64,000 nucleotides of DNA, from the NCBI GenBank assembly GCA_049997955.1, contig JAEBDY010000015.1, positions 62,001-126,000 on the forward strand. The letters run 5' to 3'. Source of the DNA: Umezawaea sp049997955 (GTDB lineage Bacteria; Actinomycetota; Actinomycetes; Mycobacteriales; Pseudonocardiaceae). Of the stretch, positions 35,021 to 43,541 are shown piece after piece (position 1 is the stretch's first letter; every line of letters starts with the position of its first letter). Below the pieces are notes generated by a model. The model made no database searches. It was given only the letters and a program-made list of their open reading frames with translations, and was not told the origin of the DNA. Position numbers and translations under genes: made by a program.

Positions 35021-35209
35021 TCACGCCCCGCGCCCGGTCTCCTGCTGCAACCGGTCGATCAGCTGCGACGCCTTGGCCTTGGTCAGGCCGTCCGGCACGT
35101 CCTCGCCCGCTTCGCGCGCCAACGTGTGCAGGTAGGACTCCTGCGGTCCGGTCATGGGCTCGTCCCCGGTCGTCCACTCGTCCAGGTCCTTCTCCGGCGT
35201 TCCGGTCAT
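35021..35209 (-). CDS. DUF3072-domain protein
   Basis: The 62-aa acidic protein reads MTGPQESYLHTLAREAGEDV followed by PDGLTKAKASQLIDRLQ, matching the small DUF3072 domain found widely in actinobacteria and proteobacteria. AAGGAGAG lies 5 nt before the ATG at 35209, which settles the start over a longer frame. Role unknown; the helical SAP-like pattern (LTKAKASQLIDRL) hints at nucleic-acid binding, but this is inference. Confidence 0.75.
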   Translation of the reverse strand: MTGTPEKDLDEWTTGDEPMTGPQESYLHTLAREAGEDVPDGLTKAKASQLIDRLQQETGRGA

Positions 35210-35308
35210 GGCGCTCTCCTTCCGCTCGAACACCTGTTCGCTGTACCCGTGACCGCCGCGCGGCAAACCAGAGGTGTGCCGAACGCCGAGGCGGTGTACC
35301 CCGAACGC

Positions 35309-35437
35309 ATGACTGCCCCACACACACCGGACCCGAGGCTCGGCGAGAACGAGGTCTCCGAGCCGGACGACCAGTCCTACCAGGAGCGGGAAGAACAGCC
35401 GGAGGTGATGAAGCCGTCGGTGGAGGACCCCGAGTAG
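35309..35437 (+). CDS. Small acidic hypothetical protein (42 aa)
   Basis: A short, highly charged frame, very rich in Glu, Asp, Pro and Gln (PDPRLGENEVSEPDDQSYQE and EREEQPEVMKPSVEDPE). GAGG lies about 17 nt before the ATG, so start choice is weak; an in-frame GTG at 35276 is another option. It is divergent from the DUF3072 gene and converges on the transglutaminase remnant. It is probably disordered. Coding status rests on composition and position only. Confidence 0.35.
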   Translation: MTAPHTPDPRLGENEVSEPDDQSYQEREEQPEVMKPSVEDPE

Positions 35438-35459
35438 TCGGGGTCGGCCGCTCCGGTGC

Positions 35460-37452
35460 TCAGCGGCGGCGCAGCGGCCGCGGGTCGACCGACCAGAACA
35501 GCCGCCGGTACCACGGCACCACCCGGCGCAAGCCCTTGCGCACCTCCACGGCCAGCCGCCAGGCTTCCGGATCGCGGGTCGGACCGGGCCCGAACGCCGC
35601 CCGGTCGGCGAGGTCCGCCAGCGGAACGGCCGCCGGGGCGAACGCGGCCACGTCCCGCGCGATGTCCGGCGCCGCCCGGTCCCGGCGGGGCGTGCGGCCC
35701 GCCAGTTGCAGCGAGTCCAGCACGTACGCCCACGCGCCGGGAGCACCCGCACGGCTCAACCGCAGCCGACGACCGCCGCGCAACGTCAGCAGCAGGGCCA
35801 GTGGCACCAGCGGGATCGCCAGCAGCACGAACGGCGGCCCGGACTTCGCGGGCGGCGCTGCGACCGGAGCCGCGGGCTGCGCCAGTGGTGGCGGCGGGGG
35901 TGACGACGGCGGTGTGGTCGGTGTCGCCGTCACGGACGCCAACCGGTCGAGCACCTCCCGCTTGGACGCCGGGCTGGGGCCGGACCCGGTGCCGGACACC
36001 GGGTCGAACGGCACCCAGCCCCAGCCCTCGAAGTACACCTCCGGCCACGCCGTCGCGTCGCTCCCCCGCACCACCCGGACGCCGTCCGGCCCTTCCGGAA
36101 CCGGCTGGAAGCCCACGACCACACGGGTCGGCAGCCCCACCGCGCGACCCAGGACGGCGAACGCCGACGCGAACTGCTCCGCGGTGCCCGCGTTCGCGCC
36201 CGACTGGCCCTCCGCGCCGAACAGGAACGTCTCCAACCGCGCGTACGACGACCCGACGGGCGCCTCCACGTCGGGCTTGCGCCCCAACCGGACCACCTGC
36301 TCGATCGCCACCGCCCGCTCGTACGGGGTCAGCGCGCCCGCCACGGACTTCCGCGCGTACTCCGCCAGCGAGAACGGCAGTCCGGGCAGCGCCACGTACC
36401 GCCGCGCCTCCGGGCCGCTCGGCACCGAGGCCTTCACGAGGTCCGCGTCGTCCGGCGTGTCCACGGTGCCGCAGCCCCGCCGCCAGTTCTCCCGGCAGGA
36501 CCAGGGATCCCGAGTCGGTGTCCACCGCGGCCCCGTCCAGGCTCACCTCCGTCGGCCTGCCGACAGCGGGCAGCCACGTCCCGCCCAACGCCCCGACCGT
36601 CACGTCGATCGTGGACTCCGACACCCGCGCGCCCGGCGGCAGGTCCGGCGCGGCGACCGCCCCGATCGGCCCGTACAGCGACGCCGCCCGCCAGGTCGCC
36701 CCGGTGTAGTCGGCCAGCGCCACCAGCCGCAACGGCCGCTCGGGACCGCGCACGCGCAGCAGCTCCGTGTCGCCGATCCCGGCCCAGAAGGCCAAGCGCG
36801 GCAACGGACTCGTCACCGCGACGTCGGTGATCGGCGGTCGCACCAGCTCGCGCGGCTCGAACGCCCCCGACCCCGGCAGCACGGACGCCGTCAGCGTCAC
36901 CGCGCCGAGCACCCCGAGCACGACAGCGGGCCGCCCGACCGGGATCCGCCGACCGGCCTCCCGCCGGTCGACCAGCAGCCACCCCAGCACGACCAGCAGC
37001 ACCAGCGCCAGCGCCACCAGGCCGTGCGGGTCGGCCCGCCCCGCCGTGAGCAGCGCCGTCGCGGTGTACAGCACCGCGGCCCCCAGCACGGGCGCGAACA
37101 ACGACCTCGCCAGCGCCACGCCGAACGCCACCAGGAACACCAGCAGCGCCCCCGGCACCAGCAGCGTCGGGGTCGCGGGAGCGGGCCGTGCGGCGCTCAG
37201 CAGCCGCGGCAGCAGGTCCAGCAGCACCGAGACCGGCGCGGTGTCGTCCGACCGCGCCACCAGGTACGCACCGGCCAGCGCGAACCCCAGCACCGGCACC
37301 ACCGACACGCGGGCCCGCCGCACCAGCGGCAGGCACGCGAACGCGACCAGCGCCGCCGCCGCGAACACCAGCCGCGGCAGCACCCCCTGCCACCCCGTGC
37401 CGAGGTGCGCCGCGGCCACCAGCACGACCGTCGCGGCCCAGGCCGTCCTCAT
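35460..37452 (-). pseudogene. TgpA-like transmembrane transglutaminase, broken by a frameshift
   Basis: The 5' part (37452 to about 36490) encodes an integral membrane region of the DUF3488/TgpA type, with roughly five or six helices ending in the DGAAVDTDSGSLVLPGELA strand. The 3' part continues in another frame from about 36470 with VDTPDDADLVKASVPSG, a transglutaminase-like core (GTAEQFASAFAVLGRAVGLP, AWPEVYFEGWGWVPFDP giving Cys-less Glu/His/Asp-type positions), a C-terminal helix and an Arg-rich tail. The combined length is 3n+1, so one extra base or two missing bases lie between about 36464 and 36500. No internal stop is seen in either part. It could be a sequencing error, a real loss or programmed shifting. 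It overlaps the DUF58 gene by 4 nt. Confidence 0.75.
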
Positions 37453-38558
37453 CGCGCCACCACCGCGTTCCAGGCCGCCACCAGGTCGTCGGCCTTCGGC
37501 GCGCGCAGCACCAGCACCGCGCCGACGGCCGACACGGGCGCCGCGGGCGCGACGGCCAGCACCACGCCGAACGCCGCGCGCCCGACCTCCAGCAGCAACG
37601 ACGGCAGGTCCGACGAGTCGCCGCACACCACCGCCACCACGTCCAGGTCCCGCAGTCCGACCGGCCGCGCCACGTCCGTCACGTCCAGGTCCGCCAACGC
37701 GGCCAGGGCAAGCGACGGCTCGCCCACCACGGACACGTCGACCGCGCCCGAGGACGTCAGCATCCGCACCGGATGCCCGCTCTCCACCGCCGCCCCGACC
37801 AACGACGCGGCGACCTCCACCGCGTCCTCGAAGGACGCCGGATCCCCGTACGCGCTCGCGTTGTCGTCCAGCACCACGGCCAGGTGCGGCAGCGCCGGGT
37901 CGGCGTCCTCGCGGATCATCAACGTCCCGGTGCGCGCGGTGGTCGCCCAGTGCAGGCGGCGCAGGTCGTCGCCAGCCACGTACTCCCGCAGCCCCACCAG
38001 GTCCGTGCCGCCGCTCTCCACCCGCTCGTCCGCCCCGACGTGCCCGCGGCGCACCCCGCCGGGCAGGCCGCGCACCGGCAGCACCCGTGGCACCACCCGT
38101 ACGTCGATCACCTCGCCCAGCACGGACCTGGCGACCGCGAGACCCGCGAAACCCCTGCGGTGCAACGTGAGCGGCCCCACCCGGAGCACACCGCGGCGGT
38201 CCGTCGGGATCGGGTACTCGACCGCCGTCCGCTCCCCCGGAGCCAGCAGCGGCACGTCGACCGGCATCGGGGTGCCCGCCACGTGGTCCGTCGCGTCCAG
38301 CACGACGGGCAACCGCTTGCCGGGGTTCGCCAGCTCCACCCGCCCGGTGCACCCGGCGAGCCGCTGCACCGTCCGCGGCCGCACGCCGCGGGACGCGGAG
38401 ACCGGCACGGTCGTGCGCACCGACACCACCCCCGCCACCACGAGCAGCACCAGCGCCAGGCCGAGCGCCGCGACGCCGGGGTAGCGCCACCACAGGCCCA
38501 GACCAGCCAGCACCGCGCCGAGCACCAGGGTTCCGGCGCCGCGCGCGGTGAGTCTCAT
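37449..38558 (-). CDS. DUF58-domain protein
   Basis: A 369-aa protein with two N-terminal membrane helices (residues about 7-45, LVLGAVLAGLGLWW and LGLALVLLVVAGVV), a beta-rich region and the DUF58 core VGLREYVAGDDLRRLHWATTARTGTLMIRE, which resembles a von Willebrand A-type scaffold. DUF58 proteins work with MoxR ATPases in envelope or chaperone complexes. It overlaps the MoxR gene by 4 nt upstream and the transglutaminase by 4 nt downstream, so all three are made from one message. Substrate unknown. Confidence 0.88.
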   Translation of the reverse strand: MRLTARGAGTLVLGAVLAGLGLWWRYPGVAALGLALVLLVVAGVVSVRTTVPVSASRGVRPRTVQRLAGCTGRVELANPGKRLPVVLDATDHVAGTPMPVDVPLLAPGERTAVEYPIPTDRRGVLRVGPLTLHRRGFAGLAVARSVLGEVIDVRVVPRVLPVRGLPGGVRRGHVGADERVESGGTDLVGLREYVAGDDLRRLHWATTARTGTLMIREDADPALPHLAVVLDDNASAYGDPASFEDAVEVAASLVGAAVESGHPVRMLTSSGAVDVSVVGEPSLALAALADLDVTDVARPVGLRDLDVVAVVCGDSSDLPSLLLEVGRAAFGVVLAVAPAAPVSAVGAVLVLRAPKADDLVAAWNAVVAR

Positions 38559-39541
38559 CGCGCTTCCGGTCGGGGGACGTCCACACCGGACAGCACGTCG
38601 GCGAGCACCTCCGCGGTGGTGGAACCCGCCAGCTGCGCCTCCCTGGTGAGCACCAACCGGTGCGCCAGCACGGGAACGGCCAGCTCCTGCACGTCACCGG
38701 GCACGGCGAAGTGCCTGCCGCGGGCGGCGGCGTGGACCTGGACGCAGCGCACCAGCGCGCGCAGGCCGCGGGTGCTGGCGCCCAGCCGGAGCCGGGGGTC
38801 GGCACGGGTCGCGGTGCCCAGTTCGCCGATGTACCGCAGGATCGGGTCGGCCACGTGCAGCGTGCCCAGCCTGCGCCCGTGCGCGGCGACCTCGTGCGGG
38901 TTGCCGACCGTCGGCACGGAGGCGACCCGGCCCGCTCCGCTGCCCGGCCGCAGGACGTCCAGCTCGTGCTCGACGTCCGGGTAGCCGATGGAGATGCGGA
39001 TCATGAACCGGTCGAGCTGCGCCTCGGGCAGCCGGTACGTGCCGTCGAGGTCGATCGGGTTCTGCGTGGCGACGACGAGGAACGGCGCGGGCACCGCGTG
39101 GCCGACGCCGTCGACGGTGACCGTCTGCTCCTCCATCACCTCCAGCAGCGCCGACTGCGTCTTCGCCGCCGCGCGGTTGATCTCGTCGGCCAGCACCACG
39201 TTCGCGAACACCGGGCCCGGCCGGAACCGGACCTCGGCGGTCTGCGGGTCGAACACCGACGTGCCGGTCACGTCCGACGGCAGCAGGTCCGGGGTGAACT
39301 GGACCCGCCGCGACACCCCGCCGAGCGCGCCCGCCACGGCTCGCGCCAGCGTCGTCTTCCCGGTGCCGGGCACGTCCTCCAGCAGCACGTGGCCGCCGGC
39401 GAACATCGCCACCAGCACGAGGTCGACCACGTCCCGCTTGCCGCGGACGGCCGTCTCGACCGCGTCGCCCAGCCGGGTGTGCAGCGCCCGGAACGCCGCG
39501 ATCTCGTCCTCGCCGATCGCCGTGCTCTCCAGAGTCGTCAC
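38555..39541 (-). CDS. MoxR-family AAA+ ATPase
   Basis: The 328-aa ATPase has Walker A LLEDVPGTGKTTLARAVAGA, Walker B VLADEINRAAAKTQSALLEVMEE, sensor I in VVATQNPIDLDGTYRLPEAQ, and the arginine-finger region QLDRFMIRISIGYP. MoxR proteins remodel or activate partners, often with DUF58/VWA proteins. The GTG at 39541 overlaps the preceding Fn3-protein stop by 4 nt; an earlier ATG in the same frame would extend into that gene's tail and is rejected. Confidence 0.9.
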   Translation of the reverse strand: MTTLESTAIGEDEIAAFRALHTRLGDAVETAVRGKRDVVDLVLVAMFAGGHVLLEDVPGTGKTTLARAVAGALGGVSRRVQFTPDLLPSDVTGTSVFDPQTAEVRFRPGPVFANVVLADEINRAAAKTQSALLEVMEEQTVTVDGVGHAVPAPFLVVATQNPIDLDGTYRLPEAQLDRFMIRISIGYPDVEHELDVLRPGSGAGRVASVPTVGNPHEVAAHGRRLGTLHVADPILRYIGELGTATRADPRLRLGASTRGLRALVRCVQVHAAARGRHFAVPGDVQELAVPVLAHRLVLTREAQLAGSTTAEVLADVLSGVDVPRPEAR

Positions 39542-41721
39542 CGGACCCCGCCTTCCTCGTCGTCGCGCCGACGCCCGACGCGCAGCAGCGCGGCCGTCGC
39601 GATCAGGCCCAGCCCGCCCGCGCCCATCGGGGCGGATTCGGGCGCCTCCGGCGCGCTGCGCGGGATCACGCACGGCTTGCCGCCGCACGTCTCCGTGTCC
39701 CGCACGGTCGTGTTCCTAGCGGCCGATTCGACCGCCGCGCCGCCGGAGGCCGCGTACGCGCGGACCACGATCCGGTTGGCGCCGATGTCCGCCTCGATGG
39801 TCGTGGACGCCGTCCCGCAGGCGATGGGCGAGCTGTAGCCCATGGTGGTGTTGACGACCTCGCAGGACCCGTTGTGGCTCGCCCAGTCCGCGGGCCAGGC
39901 CATGTTCACGGTCTTGGTGTACGACGCGATGCCGCCGGTGATCGTGGTGATCACCACGGCGCCCGCGCTGGGCAGCGACGGAGGCGGGGGGATGGTGGTG
40001 GTCGTCGTGGTGACGACCGGCGGCGGCGGGGTGGTCGTGGTGGTCGTGGTGACCACCGGCGGCGGCGGGGTGGTCGTCGTGGTGACCACCGGCGGCGGGG
40101 TGGTCGTGGTGGTCACGCCCGCGGGCGGAACGCTCCACGACGCCGCGCTGGCGGCGCTCGTGCCCGCGTCCCCGTACGCCGTCACCGACACGTCGAGCCT
40201 GCCGGAGGCGCAGAACGTGCTGCCCGCGCACGGGATCGACAGGTCGGTGCCGGTGCCCGCGACCTGCGCGCTCAGGGTGCCGCCGCTGAACCCGCCGCTG
40301 GCGGTCACGGTGTACCCGGTGACCGGCGTGACCGCGCCCCAGGACACCGTGACGACGAGCGCGTTCGCGTCGCGGCTCTTCAGCGCCACCGAGACGCCCG
40401 GAGGCTTGCCGGGCACCCCGCCCGCGACCGATCCGGTGGTGGACACCGACGTCTCCACGGCAGTGGTCGTCGTGACGACGGGCGGCGGCAGGCTGGTGCC
40501 GCGCGTGCCGGTCGGCAGTTCCTCGGGCCTCGGGGGCGGAGGCGGCGGCACGGTCGGCAGCGGCTGCCGGTCCGGGTCGGTCACGGCCAGGTCGGGGCTG
40601 CGGATGGTCACCGAGCGGGTGGTGCCGTCGGCGTCCACGATCACGCCCTGCGCCGCGCCGGGGGTGTTGATGAACAGCTTGCCGTCGTCGAACACCAGTT
40701 CCGGGTCGCCGGAGCCCTGGGTGAGCACGTCGGCGCCGGACCGCTGGCCGCCGCCGTCGAGCACGACGACCTTCCCGGCTCCGTGGCACGGCACGTAGAC
40801 CTTGTCGCGGAACACGGCGGGACGGCCGGGCTTGGCGCAGCCGAGCCCGGCGACGTCGACCCGGATGACCTTGTCGCCGCTGACCAGGATCACGACGCCG
40901 GAGTCCGGCACCGCGGCGGGCACGAGTCCGGTCGGACTGGTGGCCGCGGCCAGCACGTCGCCGTTGAGCTGCACCGTCATCACGGACAGCGCCTGCCCGG
41001 TGCCGTCCTGGACCACCACGCCGCCTTCGAGGCCGAGCAGCGTGACGCCCGTCCGGTGCGGCACGAGCGCGGTGCGCGGCCCGGCTCCGGGGACCGGCCG
41101 GTTGGACTTCTCGACGAACCGCTCCTTGTCGTCCGACCACTCCAGCGCGTGGAGGTTCCCGCCGTGGTCGACGGCCCAGACCAGGCCGTCGTCGTCGACC
41201 ACGACGTCCGCGAGCGGCTGACCGGCCGACCAGGCGTCGCCGATGTCGACCAGCGTCACGGGATCGGCGTTGTGGATCGTGCCCGCGGTCCGGTCGACCA
41301 CGAACACGCGGCCCTGCGCGATCAGCACCTTGGCGGACGTGCCGGGGGCCGCCTGCCGCCTGCCGCTGGCGAGCAGCGTGGACAGGTCGATCACGGTGAT
41401 CTGGCCGGTGCGCCGGTCGAGCACGACGAGCGTGCCGTCGTCCTGGGCGATCTCCAGCTGGGCGTCGCCACCGCTGATCTGCAGGCGGGTCTGCGGCTTG
41501 CCGGAGCTGGGGTTGACCTGCACGACCTCACCGCGCTCGTCGTCACCCAGCCAGGTGAGGCCATCGGACACCGACACCGCCGTGCGCGAGATCCCGCTGC
41601 CGAACGCCGCACCGGCCAGGAGCATCACCCCCAGCAGCGCGGCCCCGAAACTGGCCGATTCGCGACCGCCCCTGCCCACCACGCGCCTGGCGACGCGCGC
41701 CAGCCGTTGCCCCAAGCCCAT
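39538..41721 (-). CDS. Secreted/anchored beta-propeller and Fn3 protein with Pro/Thr linker
   Basis: A 727-aa protein that opens the MoxR-DUF58-transglutaminase operon. An N-terminal helix (about 25-45) serves as anchor or signal. Residues 55-375 look like a WD40/YVTN-type propeller with repeats such as LEIAQDDGTLVVLDRRTGQI and VFVVDRTAGTIHNADPVTLV. A Pro-rich linker precedes one Fn3 domain (about 455-535), then four TTTTPPPPVV repeats (about 535-580), a second beta domain with three cysteines, and a C-terminal helix with Arg-rich end (LGLIATAALLRVGRRRDDE). It is a surface or cell-wall-facing sensor/adhesin candidate. GAGGG precedes ATG 41721. Confidence 0.75.
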   Translation of the reverse strand: MGLGQRLARVARRVVGRGGRESASFGAALLGVMLLAGAAFGSGISRTAVSVSDGLTWLGDDERGEVVQVNPSSGKPQTRLQISGGDAQLEIAQDDGTLVVLDRRTGQITVIDLSTLLASGRRQAAPGTSAKVLIAQGRVFVVDRTAGTIHNADPVTLVDIGDAWSAGQPLADVVVDDDGLVWAVDHGGNLHALEWSDDKERFVEKSNRPVPGAGPRTALVPHRTGVTLLGLEGGVVVQDGTGQALSVMTVQLNGDVLAAATSPTGLVPAAVPDSGVVILVSGDKVIRVDVAGLGCAKPGRPAVFRDKVYVPCHGAGKVVVLDGGGQRSGADVLTQGSGDPELVFDDGKLFINTPGAAQGVIVDADGTTRSVTIRSPDLAVTDPDRQPLPTVPPPPPPRPEELPTGTRGTSLPPPVVTTTTAVETSVSTTGSVAGGVPGKPPGVSVALKSRDANALVVTVSWGAVTPVTGYTVTASGGFSGGTLSAQVAGTGTDLSIPCAGSTFCASGRLDVSVTAYGDAGTSAASAASWSVPPAGVTTTTTPPPVVTTTTTPPPPVVTTTTTTTPPPPVVTTTTTTIPPPPSLPSAGAVVITTITGGIASYTKTVNMAWPADWASHNGSCEVVNTTMGYSSPIACGTASTTIEADIGANRIVVRAYAASGGAAVESAARNTTVRDTETCGGKPCVIPRSAPEAPESAPMGAGGLGLIATAALLRVGRRRDDEEGGVR
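39985..40125 (-). repeat. Tandem repeat encoding the Thr/Pro linker (PPPPVVTTTT)
   Basis: Within the Fn3/propeller gene, about 140 nt encode four near-identical units of PPPP/VVTTTT with variable numbers of Thr codons. The repeats give a long extended spacer. Such blocks change copy number easily by slippage, so spacer length may differ between strains. Confidence 0.75.
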
Positions 41722-42050
41722 CAGGCCCTCCCTCGACGGCGGGGATGCTAACCCGCTGGTACGGCAACTCCGCGCCACTGCTCCGGATGGCGCAACGCCG
41801 TTCCCGCACCGCGCGTTGGACACCTCGGGGCGCTTCCCGGTTCCCCTGCCCTTGTTTCGACTTGGCGTGTGAGGATGGTTCACGTGGATTGAATTCGGTC
41901 AACACTGAAATAATAGTGATCAGCGGACAACGGCACGACACGTGCCCGAACGAGACTCCGGACTGCTGCGTCAACCGCCTGGGGTGGAGGAGCATCTGCC
42001 CGGTCGCGACCCCCGCGGTCGCACTTAGAGGCTGTCGGGAGGCCCCACAC
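41722..42050. promoter_or_regulatory. Divergent non-coding region with an AT-rich candidate promoter
   Basis: The 329-nt gap between the Fn3 operon and the symporter contains no gene. Its most AT-rich part (41885-41925) holds TTGAAT (41889-41894) and, 17 nt later, AATAGT (41912-41917) on the + strand, a fair sigma-70-like promoter for the symporter. That would give a leader of about 125 nt. The minus-strand promoter of the Fn3 operon was not found. Confidence 0.35.
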
Positions 42051-43397
42051 ATGTCGGACACGGCAAGCGCGCCGAAGCGCGACCGCACGCACTACCTCTA
42101 CATCGCGGTGATCATCGCGGTGCTGCTCGGCATCCTCGTCGGCTTCGTGTTCCCGAAGTTCGGCGTCGCGCTGAAGCCGCTCGGCACCGGGTTCGTCTCG
42201 CTGATCAAGATGATGATCGCCCCGGTGATCTTCTGCACCATCGTGCTCGGCGTCGGCTCCATCAGGAAGGCGGCCACCGTCGGCAAGGTCGGCGGTCTCG
42301 CCCTCGGCTACTTCATGGTGATGTCGACGTTCGCGCTCGCCATCGGCCTGGTCGTCGGCAACATCATCAAGCCGGGCGAGGGCCTGAACCTGTCCGACTC
42401 GGTGAAGGAGGCGGGCTCGACGGCGGCGGGCGCCGAGGCGCAGTCCACGACCGAGTTCCTGCTGGGCATCATCCCGGAAACGCTGGTGTCGCCGCTGACG
42501 GCGGGCAACGTCCTGCAAACGCTGTTCGTGGCCCTGATGATCGGCTTCGCGATCCCCAAGCTCGGCGCGTCCGGCGACGCCATCCTGCGCGGCGTGAAGC
42601 ACTTCGAACGCCTCGTGTTCCGGGTGCTGGCCATGATCATGTGGGCCGCCCCGGTCGGCGCGTTCGGCGCCATCGCCGCGGTCGTCGGCGAGACCGGCTG
42701 GAAGGCGCTCGCCAGCCTGCTGCAGATCATGCTCGGCTTCTACATCACCTGCCTGATCTTCGTGCTGGTCGTCCTCGGCCTGGTGCTGAGGTTCGGCGCG
42801 GGCGTGAACATCCTGAACCTGCTGCGCTACCTGGGCCGGGAGTTCCTGCTGATCGTCTCGACGTCCTCGTCGGAGTCGGCGCTCCCCCGCCTCATCGCCA
42901 AGATGGAGCACCTCGGCGTCGCCCGGCCGGTCGTCGGCATCACCGTGCCGACCGGGTACTCGTTCAACCTGGACGGCACCGCGATCTACCTGACCATGGC
43001 GTCGATCTTCATCGCCGACGCGCTGGGCACGCCGCTGCAGATCGGCGAGCAGGTCTCCCTGCTGCTGTTCATGATCATCGCGTCGAAGGGGGCGGCGGGC
43101 GTCAGCGGCGCCGGTCTCGCGACCCTGGCGGGCGGCCTCCAGGCCCACCGCCCGGAACTCGTCGACGGCGTCGGCCTCATCGTCGGCATCGACCGCTTCA
43201 TGTCCGAGGCGCGGGCGCTGACGAACTTCGCGGGCAACGCGGTCGCCACCGTCCTCATCGGCAACTGGGTCGGCGAGTTCGACAGGGAGCAGGCGGAACG
43301 CGTGTTCAGCGGTGCCGACCCGTTCGACGAGGCCACCATGCTCGACCGGGAGGACGAAACACCGGAGCCGGAGCCGGTGCCCGCCGAACGGACCTAG
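42051..43397 (+). CDS. Dicarboxylate/amino acid:cation symporter (DAACS family)
   Basis: A membrane transporter of 448 aa with about eight helices. The DAACS hallmarks are the Ser-rich hairpin motif STSSSESALPRLI and the substrate/sodium-binding GYSFNLDGTAIYLTMASIFIA. It imports C4-dicarboxylates (succinate, fumarate, malate) or glutamate/aspartate with Na+ or H+. CGGGAGG lies 8-14 nt upstream of ATG 42051. Monocistronic with a strong terminator after it. DctA-like by length and motif, but the substrate is not certain. Confidence 0.9.
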   Translation: MSDTASAPKRDRTHYLYIAVIIAVLLGILVGFVFPKFGVALKPLGTGFVSLIKMMIAPVIFCTIVLGVGSIRKAATVGKVGGLALGYFMVMSTFALAIGLVVGNIIKPGEGLNLSDSVKEAGSTAAGAEAQSTTEFLLGIIPETLVSPLTAGNVLQTLFVALMIGFAIPKLGASGDAILRGVKHFERLVFRVLAMIMWAAPVGAFGAIAAVVGETGWKALASLLQIMLGFYITCLIFVLVVLGLVLRFGAGVNILNLLRYLGREFLLIVSTSSSESALPRLIAKMEHLGVARPVVGITVPTGYSFNLDGTAIYLTMASIFIADALGTPLQIGEQVSLLLFMIIASKGAAGVSGAGLATLAGGLQAHRPELVDGVGLIVGIDRFMSEARALTNFAGNAVATVLIGNWVGEFDREQAERVFSGADPFDEATMLDREDETPEPEPVPAERT

Positions 43398-43404
43398 TGG
43401 GGCG

Positions 43405-43442
43405 ACCGAGGGCCCTGTCCGGGGACGGGGCCCTCGGTTTTC
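43405..43442 (+). terminator. Rho-independent terminator after the symporter gene
   Basis: ACCGAGGGCCC (43405-43415) pairs with GGGCCCTCGGT (43428-43438). The stem continues inward through a T-G wobble and GTCC/GGAC, leaving a 2-nt loop. The stem is followed by TTTT. It lies 8 nt after the stop codon. Confidence 0.88.
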
Positions 43443-43541
43443 CGAGCACCACCGCCCGAACCACCCTTTCAGCGCCGTTCGCCGAGTCGATCTTCCCCGT
43501 ACCGTGAGCGGGTTTGCCCGTTGCGGACGAGGGGACCCCGG

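Noticed and set aside
39985..40125. CRISPR-like spaced repeats
   Set aside because: The repeats are in-frame Thr/Pro codons inside a gene, with no unique spacers.
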